64,000 nucleotides of DNA from Acidimicrobiia bacterium. Lineage in GTDB: Bacteria > Actinomycetota > Acidimicrobiia > ATN3 > PSLF01. Position 1 is the first letter of the stretch. Every line of letters starts with the position of its first letter. Under the pieces are notes generated by a model, which was not told the DNA's origin, ran no database searches, and worked only from the letters and a program-made list of their open reading frames with translations. The stretch is taken from positions 1-64,000 of the forward strand of contig PSLF01000006.1 of assembly GCA_040289475.1 (NCBI GenBank), given 5' to 3'. Position numbers and translations under genes: made by a program. Of this stretch, positions 25,488-34,612 are shown one piece after another.

Positions 25488-26903
25488 TTGAATCGCGAAG
25501 AAATACTTCGAATGATTGGGGAAGAGGGAATCGAGATCGTAGACCTTCGATTCTGTGACGTGCCAGGACTCATGCAGCACTTCTCACTTCCTCCAGAGGT
25601 GATCAGGGAGAGCGCCTTCGAAGAAGGCATCGGCTTCGACGGCTCTTCTATTCGGGGATACCAGGAGATCCAAGAGTCGGACATGATTCTCATCCCTGAC
25701 CCGGACTCTGCGTACCTAGACCCATTTACTAAGCACAAAACGCTTGCCATCAACTGCTTCGTCCGGGACCCGGTCACCTCCGAACCCTACACGCGGGACC
25801 CCCGTTACATCGCGCACAAGGCCGAGGCGTACTTACGGAGCTCGGGCATAGCCGATCAGGCCTTCTTCGGGCCGGAGGCCGAGTTCTACATCTTCGACGA
25901 CATCCGCTTCGATCAGAACCAGCACTCAGGTTATTACTACATCGACGCTGTCGAAGGAGTCTGGAACAGCGGCGCAGAGGAGAATCCCAACCTTGGATAC
26001 AAGCCCCGGTACAAAGAGGGGTATTTCCCTGTCCCACCAATGGATCATTACCAGGACCTCCGCTCTGAAATGGTCCTAACGATGAAACAATGTGGGATTG
26101 ATGTCGAGGTACACCACCATGAAGTCGGAACTGCTGGTCAGGCGGAGATCGACATCCGCTTCGACACCCTTCTGCGCACAGCGGACAAGGTCATGCTGTA
26201 CAAGTACATCGTCAAAAACGTGGCCAGACGGCACCAAAAGACTGCAACCTTCATGCCAAAACCTATTTTCGAAGACAACGGGTCAGGTATGCACACCCAC
26301 CAAAGTCTCTGGCGCAACGGCGAAAACTTGTTCTGGGACGAGTCCGGATATGCACAAATATCCGACGTCGCTCGCTGGTACATTGGCGGCCTGCTCGCAC
26401 ACGCGCCGGCAATTCTGGCGTTCGCGGCACCTACAACGAACAGCTATAAGAGGCTTGTTCCAGGCTACGAGGCACCGGTCAACCTCGTATATTCTCAGCG
26501 AAACCGGTCGGCCGCGTGCCGAATCCCCCTATATTCCCGAAATCCCAAGGCGAAGCGAGTCGAGTTTCGGTGCCCGGACCCATCTTGCAACCCATACCTG
26601 GCCTTCTCGGCAATGCTCATGGCCGGGCTAGACGGGATAAACAACAAAATCGAGCCTCCTGACCCCGTTGACAAGGACCTCTACGACCTTCCCCCCGAGG
26701 AGCTTGCGGGCATTCCCCAGGTACCTGGAAGCCTCGGCGAGGCTTTGAAAAGCCTCGAGAACGACCACGACTTCCTGTTGGAAGGGGGGGTGTTTACTCA
26801 GGACCTTATCGATACCTGGATAGAGTTCAAAACAGAACGGGAACTTCAGGAAGTCAACCTCCGACCCCATCCCTGGGAGTTCTACCTCTACTACGACATC
26901 TAG
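25488..26903 (+). CDS. glnA: glutamine synthetase type I, adenylylation-type GlnA
   Basis: A 471-residue GS-I beta-type enzyme, probably the main ammonium-assimilating synthetase. It has [61 protein letters not shown] and [15 protein letters not shown]. The C-terminal [10 protein letters not shown] is the classical adenylylation site with its tyrosine, so GlnE control is expected. TTG 25488 follows AAAGGAGG by 4 bases, and homologues start at the same point. A four-part GlnR-like site lies just upstream and a strong terminator just downstream, so it is probably monocistronic. Confidence 0.95.
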   Translation: MNREEILRMIGEEGIEIVDLRFCDVPGLMQHFSLPPEVIRESAFEEGIGFDGSSIRGYQEIQESDMILIPDPDSAYLDPFTKHKTLAINCFVRDPVTSEPYTRDPRYIAHKAEAYLRSSGIADQAFFGPEAEFYIFDDIRFDQNQHSGYYYIDAVEGVWNSGAEENPNLGYKPRYKEGYFPVPPMDHYQDLRSEMVLTMKQCGIDVEVHHHEVGTAGQAEIDIRFDTLLRTADKVMLYKYIVKNVARRHQKTATFMPKPIFEDNGSGMHTHQSLWRNGENLFWDESGYAQISDVARWYIGGLLAHAPAILAFAAPTTNSYKRLVPGYEAPVNLVYSQRNRSAACRIPLYSRNPKAKRVEFRCPDPSCNPYLAFSAMLMAGLDGINNKIEPPDPVDKDLYDLPPEELAGIPQVPGSLGEALKSLENDHDFLLEGGVFTQDLIDTWIEFKTERELQEVNLRPHPWEFYLYYDI

Positions 26904-26987
26904 CTTCTGGGCAGGCGCGTAGAAGGCCAGGATGCCACACTTAAGAAAGTGCCGCATCCTCCAGCATTGACAGCCTACCGACGCAAG

Positions 26988-27020
26988 AAAAAGCCCGGGC
27001 AAAGTGGCCCGGGCTTTTTC
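26988..27020 (+). terminator. intrinsic terminator after glnA
   Basis: An 8-bp GC stem, GCCCGGGC (26993-27000) with its copy at 27007-27014 and loop AAAGTG, is flanked by A5 and T5, so the stem can extend to 13 bp. The T-run at 27015-27019 completes a textbook rho-independent terminator. The A-run also makes it usable from the other strand. Confidence 0.9.
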
Positions 27021-27114
27021 AGTTAGGGGGCTCCACCTATAGCTGTACTTGTTCATAAAGAAATAGCTAGCTTGAAATAGGCGTCCGTTTGTAGTGGCCA
27101 GAAAAGGGGTCGGA

Positions 27115-28356
27115 ATGAGCAATTTAGGCTGGACTCCCCCTCAATTTCCCGAAAGTTTTATGTGGGGCACAGCTGCGTCGTCGACTCAGTGCGAAGGAGC
27201 AGCCCCAGCCTCGAACTGGGCAACATGGGAAAAGTTGGGAAAGGCCCCGCCTTCTCGAGACGGGTCCGGGTTCTGGACGCGCTACAGCGAAGACTTCGCC
27301 TTGTTGAAACAACTGGGCCTCGATCACCACAGGATGTCTCTTGAGTGGGCCAGAATTGAGCCGCGGCCAAACGAGCGAGATCCCGAGGCCATCAAGCACT
27401 ACTCCCAGGTGCTACAAGCAGCCCGCCGGGAAGGTATACATGTATGGATATGCCTCCATCACTTCACCCTCCCTCAGTGGTTCGAAAACTTGGGGGGATT
27501 TCGCAACCCAACTGCAAGAGCTGAACATTGGGTGCGTCACGTAGCATTCGTTGCGGAGCAATTCGGCGACGCGGCTTTCGGCTGGATGCCGATAAATGAG
27601 CCGATGGCGTACACGACCGCGGCATTTCTTTTTGGGTTTTTCCCTCCGGGCAAGCAAGGGTTTGATTCGTTTGCAGAGGCGACGGTGGCGATATTCGAGG
27701 CGTGGGCAGAGGCCTCCAATCTGCTGTCGGGAACGGGCCCGGTGGCTACGATCCACAACCTATCCCCGGTCATTCCTCTAGGCGACGATTCGTCCGCCAC
27801 CGACACTGCCCGTTTGATCGATTCAGTCTCATGGGGCGTTCCTATTGCCGCCTTTAGAGATGGAATCGTGGCGCTTCCCGGGCGTAAGCCTGTCGAGATA
27901 AACGGAGTACAGGGCTCAGCTGATTATTTTGGCTTCTCCTACTACAACGCAATAGGAGTCTCTGCAAAGGAGAACGGGATCGGACTTCTCGGATATGTCA
28001 CTACGTATCCACCCGGATCTCCCCCAGGTCCTCTCGGATACCACCCCTGGGCAGATGGTATAGCGATGGTCTTCGACCGCCTGCGACAAGAGCTCCCCGG
28101 GACTCCCTTGTTGGTCGCGGAAAATGGAATAGGGACGACCGATGATGGTGTGCGGGCGCAGTTTCTCATGCGTTCACTGGAGATTGTTGGCCGCAAGATC
28201 GATGAGGGAACACCGGTGGCTGGCTACTTTCACTGGACCTCTGTCGACAACTACGAGTGGCTTCACGGTTTCGAAGTTCCTTTTGGCATAATAAGCCGCG
28301 ATCGACGCGTAAAGCCCAGTGCGCACATCCTGAGAGCTGCTGCCATTGGACACTGA
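27115..28356 (+). CDS. family 1 glycoside hydrolase (beta-glucosidase type)
   Basis: A 413-residue GH1 enzyme. FPESFMWGTAASSTQ opens the barrel, the acid/base is Glu162 in INEP and the nucleophile is Glu336 in AENG, and WTSVDNYEWLHGF is the C-terminal aglycone-side signature. There is no signal peptide, so it is intracellular and likely acts on imported beta-linked disaccharides. ATG 27115 is supported by AAAAGGGGTCGG; GTG 27094 lies in the same frame. It is followed directly by a GH13 glucosidase, forming a two-gene sugar-breakdown unit. No transporter or regulator is linked. Confidence 0.92.
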   Translation: MSNLGWTPPQFPESFMWGTAASSTQCEGAAPASNWATWEKLGKAPPSRDGSGFWTRYSEDFALLKQLGLDHHRMSLEWARIEPRPNERDPEAIKHYSQVLQAARREGIHVWICLHHFTLPQWFENLGGFRNPTARAEHWVRHVAFVAEQFGDAAFGWMPINEPMAYTTAAFLFGFFPPGKQGFDSFAEATVAIFEAWAEASNLLSGTGPVATIHNLSPVIPLGDDSSATDTARLIDSVSWGVPIAAFRDGIVALPGRKPVEINGVQGSADYFGFSYYNAIGVSAKENGIGLLGYVTTYPPGSPPGPLGYHPWADGIAMVFDRLRQELPGTPLLVAENGIGTTDDGVRAQFLMRSLEIVGRKIDEGTPVAGYFHWTSVDNYEWLHGFEVPFGIISRDRRVKPSAHILRAAAIGH

Positions 28357-28411
28357 ATTCCACGACAATTCTTTGAACCCGAGGCATAAAACCAGCACAG
28401 CGAAGCCCGCC

Positions 28412-29977
28412 ATGAGCCCTCGGCATAGCGCGGACCCGGATGCCTGGTGGCGTGAGGGCGTACTGTATCAGATCTATCCCCGTAGCTTTTTCGATGCTTC
28501 CGGAGACGGAGTGGGTGACCTTGAGGGCATCCTCACGAAGCTCGATTACTTAGACAACTTGGGGATTTCTGGCATTTGGCTTTCCCCCGTGTATCCGTCA
28601 CCAATGAGGGATTTCGGCTACGACATCTCCGATTACCTGAACATCGACCCACTCTTCGGAGACCTGACAATCTTCGACCGCCTCGTATCGGAGCTCCACG
28701 CCCGGGGCATTAGACTCATCATGGATCTTGTACCCAATCACACCTCTAACAAGCACCCCTGGTTCAAAGAGGCATCAAGCTCTAGAAAAAGCCCAATGCG
28801 TGGATATTACATATGGGCGGATCCCGCCCCCGATGGAGGGCCTCCCAACAACTGGAAAGCGGCGTTCGGCGGAAGCGCTTGGACTTTCCACCCCGAGACA
28901 GGGCAGTACTACCTTCACTCTTTTCTTCCAGAACAGCCAGACCTCGACTGGAAGAACCCTCGCATTAGAGAGGAGTTCAAGGAGATAATGCGATTCTGGT
29001 TCGATCGGGGTGTAGATGGCTTCCGCATAGACGTTGTTCATATGCTCGCCAAGGACCCGACACTCTCTGATGACCCTCCCAGCAATCCTTTGGCTCACGT
29101 GTTGTACAGGCCGGAAGTTCACGAGTACGTAAAAGACTTCAGGCGGGTTGCCGACGAATACGAAGGTCGTATGCTCGTCGGCGAAACCTTCGTCTTCGAT
29201 ATCGAATATCTTCTCGAGTTTTACGGCAATGGGAGAGACGAACTGCATCTCGCCTTCAACTTTCCTTTTGCGCTTTGTGGATGGAACGCCAGATTCATGT
29301 CCAAAACCCTTGAGATCACGCTCGACAAGATCCCGCCAGGTGCCCGACCGTGCTTTATGTTCTCAAACCACGATCTACCGCGGCACGCTCTTCGATTCGG
29401 AGAGGGGTCCATAAAACCAGCGTGCCTTCTTCTTTTGACAATTCCTGGAACCCCGTTTTTATACATGGGTGAAGAGCTAGGAATGTTGGGAAATCCTCCG
29501 CCTGTCGAACAGAGGCTTGACCCCGGGGGAAGAGATGGGGCTAGAACTCCGTTTCACTGGAACTCATCGGCAAACGCTGGATTCTGTGCACCCGATGTGC
29601 GTCCGTGGCTCCCGGTGAGCGAAGAGTACGAGACAGTAAATGTAGAGACCGAAGAGGGGGATCCCCACTCGGTGCTCTCCCTTTACAGACGCGCCATTGC
29701 CTTTCGCAACCAATCCGAAGCACTAAGACTCGGTGACTACTCGCTGCTCCGAAGCGACGATCGACTGTGGGTATTTAGGCGATGGACTCGCTCGGAAGAG
29801 GTAATCGTTGCAGTCAACATGTCAGCCGACAAGGCCAAAGTCGACCTTCCCAAAAGTTTCGAAGGACACGTCGCTATCTCAACCGATCTCGCAAGCCTGC
29901 CAGAAAGCAGGCTCGTGTCGGCATCTCTTTTCCTCCCCGGTAATAGTGCAGTGGTTCTGAAGCGGCACACTCACTGA
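28412..29977 (+). CDS. family 13 alpha-glucosidase (oligo-1,6-glucosidase/maltase group)
   Basis: A GH13 enzyme of about 521 aa. It contains the YQIYPRSFFDASGDGVGDL start typical of the subfamily, DLVPNHTS (region I), GFRIDVVHML (region II with the nucleophile Asp), GETFVF (acid/base Glu) and FSNHDLPR (region IV Asp). No signal peptide, so cytoplasmic, acting on short alpha-glucosides such as maltose or isomaltose. ATG 28412 gives the standard N-terminus. TTG 28346, inside the end of the GH1 gene, is an alternative that would couple translation. Trehalose synthase is less likely, since the typical C-terminal extension is missing. Confidence 0.9.
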   Translation: MSPRHSADPDAWWREGVLYQIYPRSFFDASGDGVGDLEGILTKLDYLDNLGISGIWLSPVYPSPMRDFGYDISDYLNIDPLFGDLTIFDRLVSELHARGIRLIMDLVPNHTSNKHPWFKEASSSRKSPMRGYYIWADPAPDGGPPNNWKAAFGGSAWTFHPETGQYYLHSFLPEQPDLDWKNPRIREEFKEIMRFWFDRGVDGFRIDVVHMLAKDPTLSDDPPSNPLAHVLYRPEVHEYVKDFRRVADEYEGRMLVGETFVFDIEYLLEFYGNGRDELHLAFNFPFALCGWNARFMSKTLEITLDKIPPGARPCFMFSNHDLPRHALRFGEGSIKPACLLLLTIPGTPFLYMGEELGMLGNPPPVEQRLDPGGRDGARTPFHWNSSANAGFCAPDVRPWLPVSEEYETVNVETEEGDPHSVLSLYRRAIAFRNQSEALRLGDYSLLRSDDRLWVFRRWTRSEEVIVAVNMSADKAKVDLPKSFEGHVAISTDLASLPESRLVSASLFLPGNSAVVLKRHTH

Positions 29978-29994
29978 GATCCGGACATCTATCA

Positions 29995-32112
29995 TCACGA
30001 TTTAGGAACACCAGGTGACGGAGAAAGAACCACGTTGGCTCTGGGGGACGGGGGTGGTGAGGGAGTCACCGCGGGAGTCATAGTAGGCGTAACTCCTTCG
30101 AATGATCCCGGAGAAACAGTTGGGTGGGCCTCCGTCTGCTGGGGTGGAACAGGGCACTCTTCTCGTTCGGTCGGTACTACCGACTCTGGGAGAGTGACCC
30201 ACGCACCGTCGGAACAGAACTCCCCTGAAAGCTTGCCGCTCTCCAAGGAGATCCGCACAGGCCTCATCTCCTCTCCGGGGCCTGGAAACTCTCCGCCAGA
30301 AAATACTGAAGCGGCAAAAGCCATGTAGTTTCGCCAGATCCAAGCTGGATAAGTTCCACCTGCGACTCTTACCCCGTGAACCGAGTACATAGGTACCAGG
30401 GCATCCGGATACCCCACCCACACCGCTGTAGAAAGTCTCGGCGTATAACCGACGAACCAAGCATCCGTAAAGTTCTCTGCAGTACCAGTTTTACCTCCTA
30501 CTCGTATTCCAGGGATTCGTGCCCCTCGTCCGGTCCCTCTGGCTACTGAGTCTTGGAGGATTGCGGACGCCAACCAGGCCACGCCGGGTGGTAGTACCAG
30601 CGATGACGGGGACTCCATAGACAGACGCCTTCCGCCGGGGAACTCCACATACTCGACGGCGATTGGATTCCTTCGCACTCCGCCGGTGGCAAAAGGGACA
30701 AAAGCCGATGCCATCTCAAGCACCGACACACCGTTTTTCGTTCCCCCCAAAACCACCGCGGGGTTTGACTCCAGCCCAGTGGATATGCCCATGTCATAAG
30801 CAGTCGACACTACCGATGACGCACCAACTCTGAACACTAGATCGGCGAAGGCAGCGTTGATCGAATAAACTGTCGCATCCCACAAGCTCACACTTCCCCC
30901 ACCACCTCTGTCATAGTTGTGAACGTGCCACAATTCCCCAGTGGGCAAACTGAACACACGGGGCGTACCATCCAACCTCGTCTGTGGGGGCACCCTTGCA
31001 CGCAAAGCCGCCACTAGTCCAAAAGCCTTGAAAGTGGAGCCGGCTTGCCGGCGAGCATCAGTAGCTAAGTTGAACTGGCGTTTAGAAAAATCTCGCCCCC
31101 CGACCATTGCCACGATGTGGCCGTTCGATACATCGATCGAGATGAGGCCAGTCTCCGGATCTCCATCGGATCCTAGCGCTGAACGAGCCGCGGCTTCTGC
31201 AGCATCCTGCAGCTGTGGGACTATCGTCGTCTTTACTACCAGCCCGCCCCTATAAAGTTGAGTGGCACGGGCTTCTTCGTCGGCCCCGAGACGCGGATCG
31301 CTCAGCAGTCCTTGACGAACGAATTCGACGAAGTAGGGGTACCTGTAGGACGGATCGCCGCGCTGGGCTACCACCCCCAGTGGCTCCCTCTTGGCTGCCT
31401 CGGCAACATTTCGCTCTATATAACCCCGGCTCGCCAACTCCTCTAATACGAGGTTTCTACGATCGAAGGCAGTTCTGGGAGCGGCAACTGGGTTGTACGT
31501 TTGGGGAGCGCGAATTATCCCCGCTAATAGAGCAGCCTGAGAGAGAGAAATTTCCTCTACTCCTTTGCCGAAGTAGTACCGAGATGCGGCCTCGACGCCA
31601 AAAGCCCCGTTCCCCAAATACACCGAATTCAAGTACTCAGCTAAGATTTCGTCCTTAGACATTTCGCGTTCGAGCTTCGCAGCCACAGCTGCCTCTCTAA
31701 TCTTTTGTTCTGCGGTTCTCGGGAGTGTGGGAAAGTATGTGTTTTTTACGTACTGCTCAGTGATCGTAGATCCCCCTTGGTGAATATCGTCGGCTGCGAT
31801 GTTGCGCGCCATCGCCCTTGCCGCCGATGCGATGTCGTATCCCCTGTGGGTGTAGAAACGACGATCTTCTATAACGATGACCGCCTGTTTGAGCCGGAGC
31901 GGAATGCGCTCTATCGGAAGCGCGGTTCTTCTTTCGCTAAAGAACACTGCGATCTGGCTGCCGTCGGCAGCCAATACCCTAGTCGCCTGCCCTAACACCG
32001 CGGGACTAGGTAGGGACACTCCGTCGAACGAGAAAGGGGTGATGCCCGCCACGCAGCCCGATGCCAAAAACACAAAGGACAACGCAAGAGCTGCGACGGC
32101 TCGGTTGGGCAT
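29995..32112 (-). CDS. class A penicillin-binding protein with lipoprotein-like N-terminus
   Basis: A 705-residue bifunctional peptidoglycan synthase. The glycosyltransferase domain (about 60-230) has the catalytic Glu82 in IEDRRFYTHRG and GGSTITEQYVKN. The transpeptidase domain has STFK (359-362), SIN and KTGT in GGKTGTAEN. The C-terminus is Pro/Ser/Thr-rich. The N-terminus is a short hydrophobic stretch ending LASGC (Cys20), which looks like a lipobox instead of the usual longer anchor. ATG 32112 was chosen because AAAGG precedes it; the long upstream extension would run through the divergent mscS promoter. ATG 32151 is possible. Dyads in the shared upstream region may control it. Confidence 0.88.
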   Translation of the reverse strand: MPNRAVAALALSFVFLASGCVAGITPFSFDGVSLPSPAVLGQATRVLAADGSQIAVFFSERRTALPIERIPLRLKQAVIVIEDRRFYTHRGYDIASAARAMARNIAADDIHQGGSTITEQYVKNTYFPTLPRTAEQKIREAAVAAKLEREMSKDEILAEYLNSVYLGNGAFGVEAASRYYFGKGVEEISLSQAALLAGIIRAPQTYNPVAAPRTAFDRRNLVLEELASRGYIERNVAEAAKREPLGVVAQRGDPSYRYPYFVEFVRQGLLSDPRLGADEEARATQLYRGGLVVKTTIVPQLQDAAEAAARSALGSDGDPETGLISIDVSNGHIVAMVGGRDFSKRQFNLATDARRQAGSTFKAFGLVAALRARVPPQTRLDGTPRVFSLPTGELWHVHNYDRGGGGSVSLWDATVYSINAAFADLVFRVGASSVVSTAYDMGISTGLESNPAVVLGGTKNGVSVLEMASAFVPFATGGVRRNPIAVEYVEFPGGRRLSMESPSSLVLPPGVAWLASAILQDSVARGTGRGARIPGIRVGGKTGTAENFTDAWFVGYTPRLSTAVWVGYPDALVPMYSVHGVRVAGGTYPAWIWRNYMAFAASVFSGGEFPGPGEEMRPVRISLESGKLSGEFCSDGAWVTLPESVVPTEREECPVPPQQTEAHPTVSPGSFEGVTPTMTPAVTPSPPPSPRANVVLSPSPGVPKS

Positions 32113-32178
32113 AACCTTTACACACAAGACCTTTTCGTTCCTGGCGAGCATGGCAAATTCAAGGTGGACAATCGCGGA

Positions 32179-32229
32179 TACCCCACAAGTACTTTGGGGG
32201 TACATAGATGCTTTATCTACACGATAAAG
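32179..32229. promoter_or_regulatory. two dyad elements between the PBP and mscS genes
   Basis: Site 1 is a 24-base near-palindrome, TACCCCACAAGT/ACTTTGGGGGTA (32179-32202), with 10 of 12 positions symmetric. Site 2 is a perfect 7-bp inverted repeat, CTTTATC-TACAC-GATAAAG (32211-32229). Both lie in the 142-base gap between divergent genes. Neither is followed by a T-run, so operator sites are more likely than terminators. Confidence 0.45.
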
Positions 32230-32254
32230 GGTTAAACAGTAATAGTCAGCGTTG

Positions 32255-33094
32255 ATGAGTGGGGTTAGCGAAGTGGTTTCCCGCATTCTAGCGTGGTTAT
32301 CGGGACCGGGCTTGTACGCGCTTTTGGTCATTGCAGGAGCGTTCGTGACGGAGCGCTTGGCGCGAATTGCCATCAGAAGGATCTCCCGGCGATTCGCTTC
32401 TCCAGGCGAAACAGAAGGCGAACGCGAAAAAAGGACACGCGCTCTGGCAAGCGTTCTTTCTGGTACGGTGAGCGTCGCTGTCTACGTGATAGCGCTGGTC
32501 TCTATCCTCGATAGGTTTGGCCTACGAACTGGGTCGTTGTTGGCTTCGCTAGGGGTTCTAGGACTCGCTGTAGGCTTCGGCGCGCAAACATTGATACGAG
32601 ACTTGATAGCTGGTTTTTTCATGCTAGCCGAGGGACAGCTCGCAATTGGCGACACCGTCCGCTTGCATACAGCGAGCGGACAAGTAAAAGGCACCGTCGA
32701 AAGGCAAGGTCTGCGAACTACAGTCGTGCGAGGCGCCGAAGGCGAGGCCCAGATAATTCCCAATGGGGAAATCAGGTTTGTTTCCAACTACTCGAAAGAA
32801 TGGTCCAAGGCGGTAGTTGACATCGTCACCGATCCTCTGTCTGCACCAGAGGTAGGCAGCATAATGGATTCGGTGGCGCGCGGCTTGGCCCAAGAGCCAG
32901 AGTGGTCCGCGTCTTTTTTGGAAACTCCCGAATACCTAGGAGTCGAGGAAATCGAGAAAGACAGCGTAACGCTTCGACTCGTAGCCCGTGTTATTCCCTC
33001 CAGTCGAGCCGCCATTACGAGAGAGATCCGACGCAGGATACTCGAGGAGATGGCCTCGCGAGGATTGAGCGCTTCGACGACCGCTAGCGAATGA
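32255..33094 (+). CDS. MscS-family mechanosensitive channel
   Basis: A 279-residue small-conductance channel that releases solutes on osmotic downshift. Two membrane spans (about 15-35 and 65-90) precede the pore helix region SLGVLGLAVGFGAQTLIRDLIAGFFMLAEGQLAIGD, the family signature. Then comes the beta domain (GTVERQGLRTTVV, IIPNGEIRFVSNYSKEW) and the cytoplasmic cage. ATG 32255 or the adjacent TTG 32252; no strong ribosome-binding site. It is divergent from a cell-wall synthase gene, which would fit joint envelope-stress control. Confidence 0.92.
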   Translation: MSGVSEVVSRILAWLSGPGLYALLVIAGAFVTERLARIAIRRISRRFASPGETEGEREKRTRALASVLSGTVSVAVYVIALVSILDRFGLRTGSLLASLGVLGLAVGFGAQTLIRDLIAGFFMLAEGQLAIGDTVRLHTASGQVKGTVERQGLRTTVVRGAEGEAQIIPNGEIRFVSNYSKEWSKAVVDIVTDPLSAPEVGSIMDSVARGLAQEPEWSASFLETPEYLGVEEIEKDSVTLRLVARVIPSSRAAITREIRRRILEEMASRGLSASTTASE

Positions 33095-33119
33095 ACGCAG
33101 GTTGTGATTAGATAAAAAT

Positions 33120-33518
33120 ATGTTTGAAAGTACCCCCGATCAAGCCGTCGAGTTTCTCGGCAAGACCTACGCGTTAGAAGAAGTTGCCATAGAGCCCGCT
33201 TTGGAATCCGCTCGACATCTCGTCGTGAAAGCTGCACCTCGCCTGGAGCTCAGATGGTCCGAGCTTGATCCTTCTTTTTTCTCAAAAGACCGAGCGGCGT
33301 ACGACCTTCGGAGGCCCGAAGATGCTCCTACAGTCGCCAGTATCCAAGTGGACGGTTACGAATATCCGATAGTCGAGGCTACGGTGCACTGTGTGCGCCA
33401 GGGAAGCTCACTGCTTTTTGTACTCGAAGGCACCGCCGAGTCCGTAGAGTACGAGGGATGTGACGAGGTCGCCAAGCTCGTGCCATTCAGGGCAAAGTTC
33501 TTTTTGCGCGAGGAATAG
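33120..33518 (+). CDS. hypothetical protein, 132 aa
   Basis: I do not recognise a family. It is a soluble, acidic protein rich in Glu, Leu and Val with alternating beta-like patterns (ASIQVDGYEYPIVEATVHC, SLLFVLEGTAESVEYEG). No signal peptide, membrane span or metal motif is seen. It starts 26 bases after mscS with no ribosome-binding site before the ATG (GATTAGATAAAAATATG). The mRNA might be leaderless from a TAGATA -10 at 33109-33114, or the protein might be made by read-through translation from mscS. It converges with the thioredoxin-like gene. Confidence 0.6.
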   Translation: MFESTPDQAVEFLGKTYALEEVAIEPALESARHLVVKAAPRLELRWSELDPSFFSKDRAAYDLRRPEDAPTVASIQVDGYEYPIVEATVHCVRQGSSLLFVLEGTAESVEYEGCDEVAKLVPFRAKFFLREE

Positions 33519-33530
33519 AACCCATTGGAG

Positions 33531-34460
33531 TCATTCAGCCGCTCTAGCCTCTTCTAGGGAGCGCAAGAGTTGGCTGGGTAAAAACGGTCCTTCGAAACGG
33601 TCGTACACGTATCCCTTCGGAGTCACTACGAAAGTCATCGGCTCGGTAGGCAGCCTCCAATCATGAACTGCTTGTACATATGTTTCATCAGAGGGATCCC
33701 GAGGTTTCTCGTACACGTCTACATGAATGTAATAAGCCCCTGGATCCAGCACCTTAGCCTTCTTGAGCTGTTCGAGGGCTGGACCGCAAACAGCGCTTCT
33801 ACAACGGAGTGGCGTTGCAAACATCACCACGACAGGAACTCCCGAGCCAATCACTTCATCGAGGCTGTGAGCGTACAGATCTGGGTCCGGCTCGAAATCG
33901 GAAGTGACCCTGGTGAAATCTCCCCCTTCAGAGGCGAGAGTTTTGGTGTGGGATCTGGGAGCTGGTTCGCCCCGAGAGGGGGCCTGTGACTTCTCCGCTA
34001 CTACGGCTACGGTCGGGACAGGTTGAACTGGTAAGCCTCCAGGCTCCGGGTTAGTAAAGCGCACCAATAAATCCCAAGTCCCTGGAACAGGGAAAGTCAC
34101 TCGAGTGCCATATACTCCCCTTCCCTCTTGGCTCGTTTCGATAAAAGGGGCATCGGCGGTAAAAGCCGCTCCATTGACATGTGGAGCCTCTTCCCGTTGC
34201 CCGTGGCGACGAGCCTCGATCGTTGCCGTCGACTCTTTGCTCCCCCTAAAGCTCCCGTCAGACCCTCTCACCGCGAGAACCAAGAAGTTAGTTCCTATAG
34301 CGAGATCGCTGTTTACGACAAAGACATCAAAGGTAGTGTCTTTGGGCGCTTCTTGCGGTCGTATACGACTCTCCCGGCCGAACCCACTATCTGACGAACA
34401 AGTCGATAGCAGTACCGCCACCACGCATAGCGCTAGAGGAGTAATCGGTAATCGCTTCAA
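33531..34460 (-). CDS. exported thioredoxin-like protein with CX4C motif, beside heme A genes
   Basis: A 309-residue secreted protein. The N-terminus is a lipoprotein-like signal ending LLSTC (Cys21; Thr at -1 is atypical). Residues about 40-155 form a beta-sandwich-like domain (TFDVFVVNSDLAIGTNFLVL...TWDLLVRFTNPEPGG). A linker follows, then a thioredoxin fold (200-305) whose active site reads TPLRCRSAVCGP, a CX4C pair (Cys220, Cys225) rather than CXXC. It is divergent from ctaA-ctaB, so a role in cytochrome oxidase maturation, such as copper delivery or thiol reduction like Sco or TlpA, is plausible. The spacing differs from Sco's CXXXC and no Sco-type metal His was identified, so this remains inference. 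Confidence 0.7.
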   Translation of the reverse strand: MKRLPITPLALCVVAVLLSTCSSDSGFGRESRIRPQEAPKDTTFDVFVVNSDLAIGTNFLVLAVRGSDGSFRGSKESTATIEARRHGQREEAPHVNGAAFTADAPFIETSQEGRGVYGTRVTFPVPGTWDLLVRFTNPEPGGLPVQPVPTVAVVAEKSQAPSRGEPAPRSHTKTLASEGGDFTRVTSDFEPDPDLYAHSLDEVIGSGVPVVVMFATPLRCRSAVCGPALEQLKKAKVLDPGAYYIHVDVYEKPRDPSDETYVQAVHDWRLPTEPMTFVVTPKGYVYDRFEGPFLPSQLLRSLEEARAAE

Positions 34461-34612
34461 AAACTTCCTTTCTGTAATTTCTCAACCCTCTTTGTCGCTC
34501 ACCATGTTGTGGCAATTGCGAGGCCGATTAGGTGCGGGCGACAATCGTAATGCAACCTGGACTTTAGTTTTAGTCGGAATGTTTGGCACTGTCTACCTAA
34601 CGGAGCGACGCA

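Noticed and set aside
29995-30460. CRISPR array or tandem repeats in Pro/Ser/Thr-rich gene ends
   Set aside because: Low-complexity coding sequence only; no regularly spaced identical repeats were found anywhere in the window.
32113-32373. Long N-terminal extension of the penicillin-binding protein
   Set aside because: It would overlap the divergent mscS start and contains no domain; the hydrophobic N-terminus begins at 32112.
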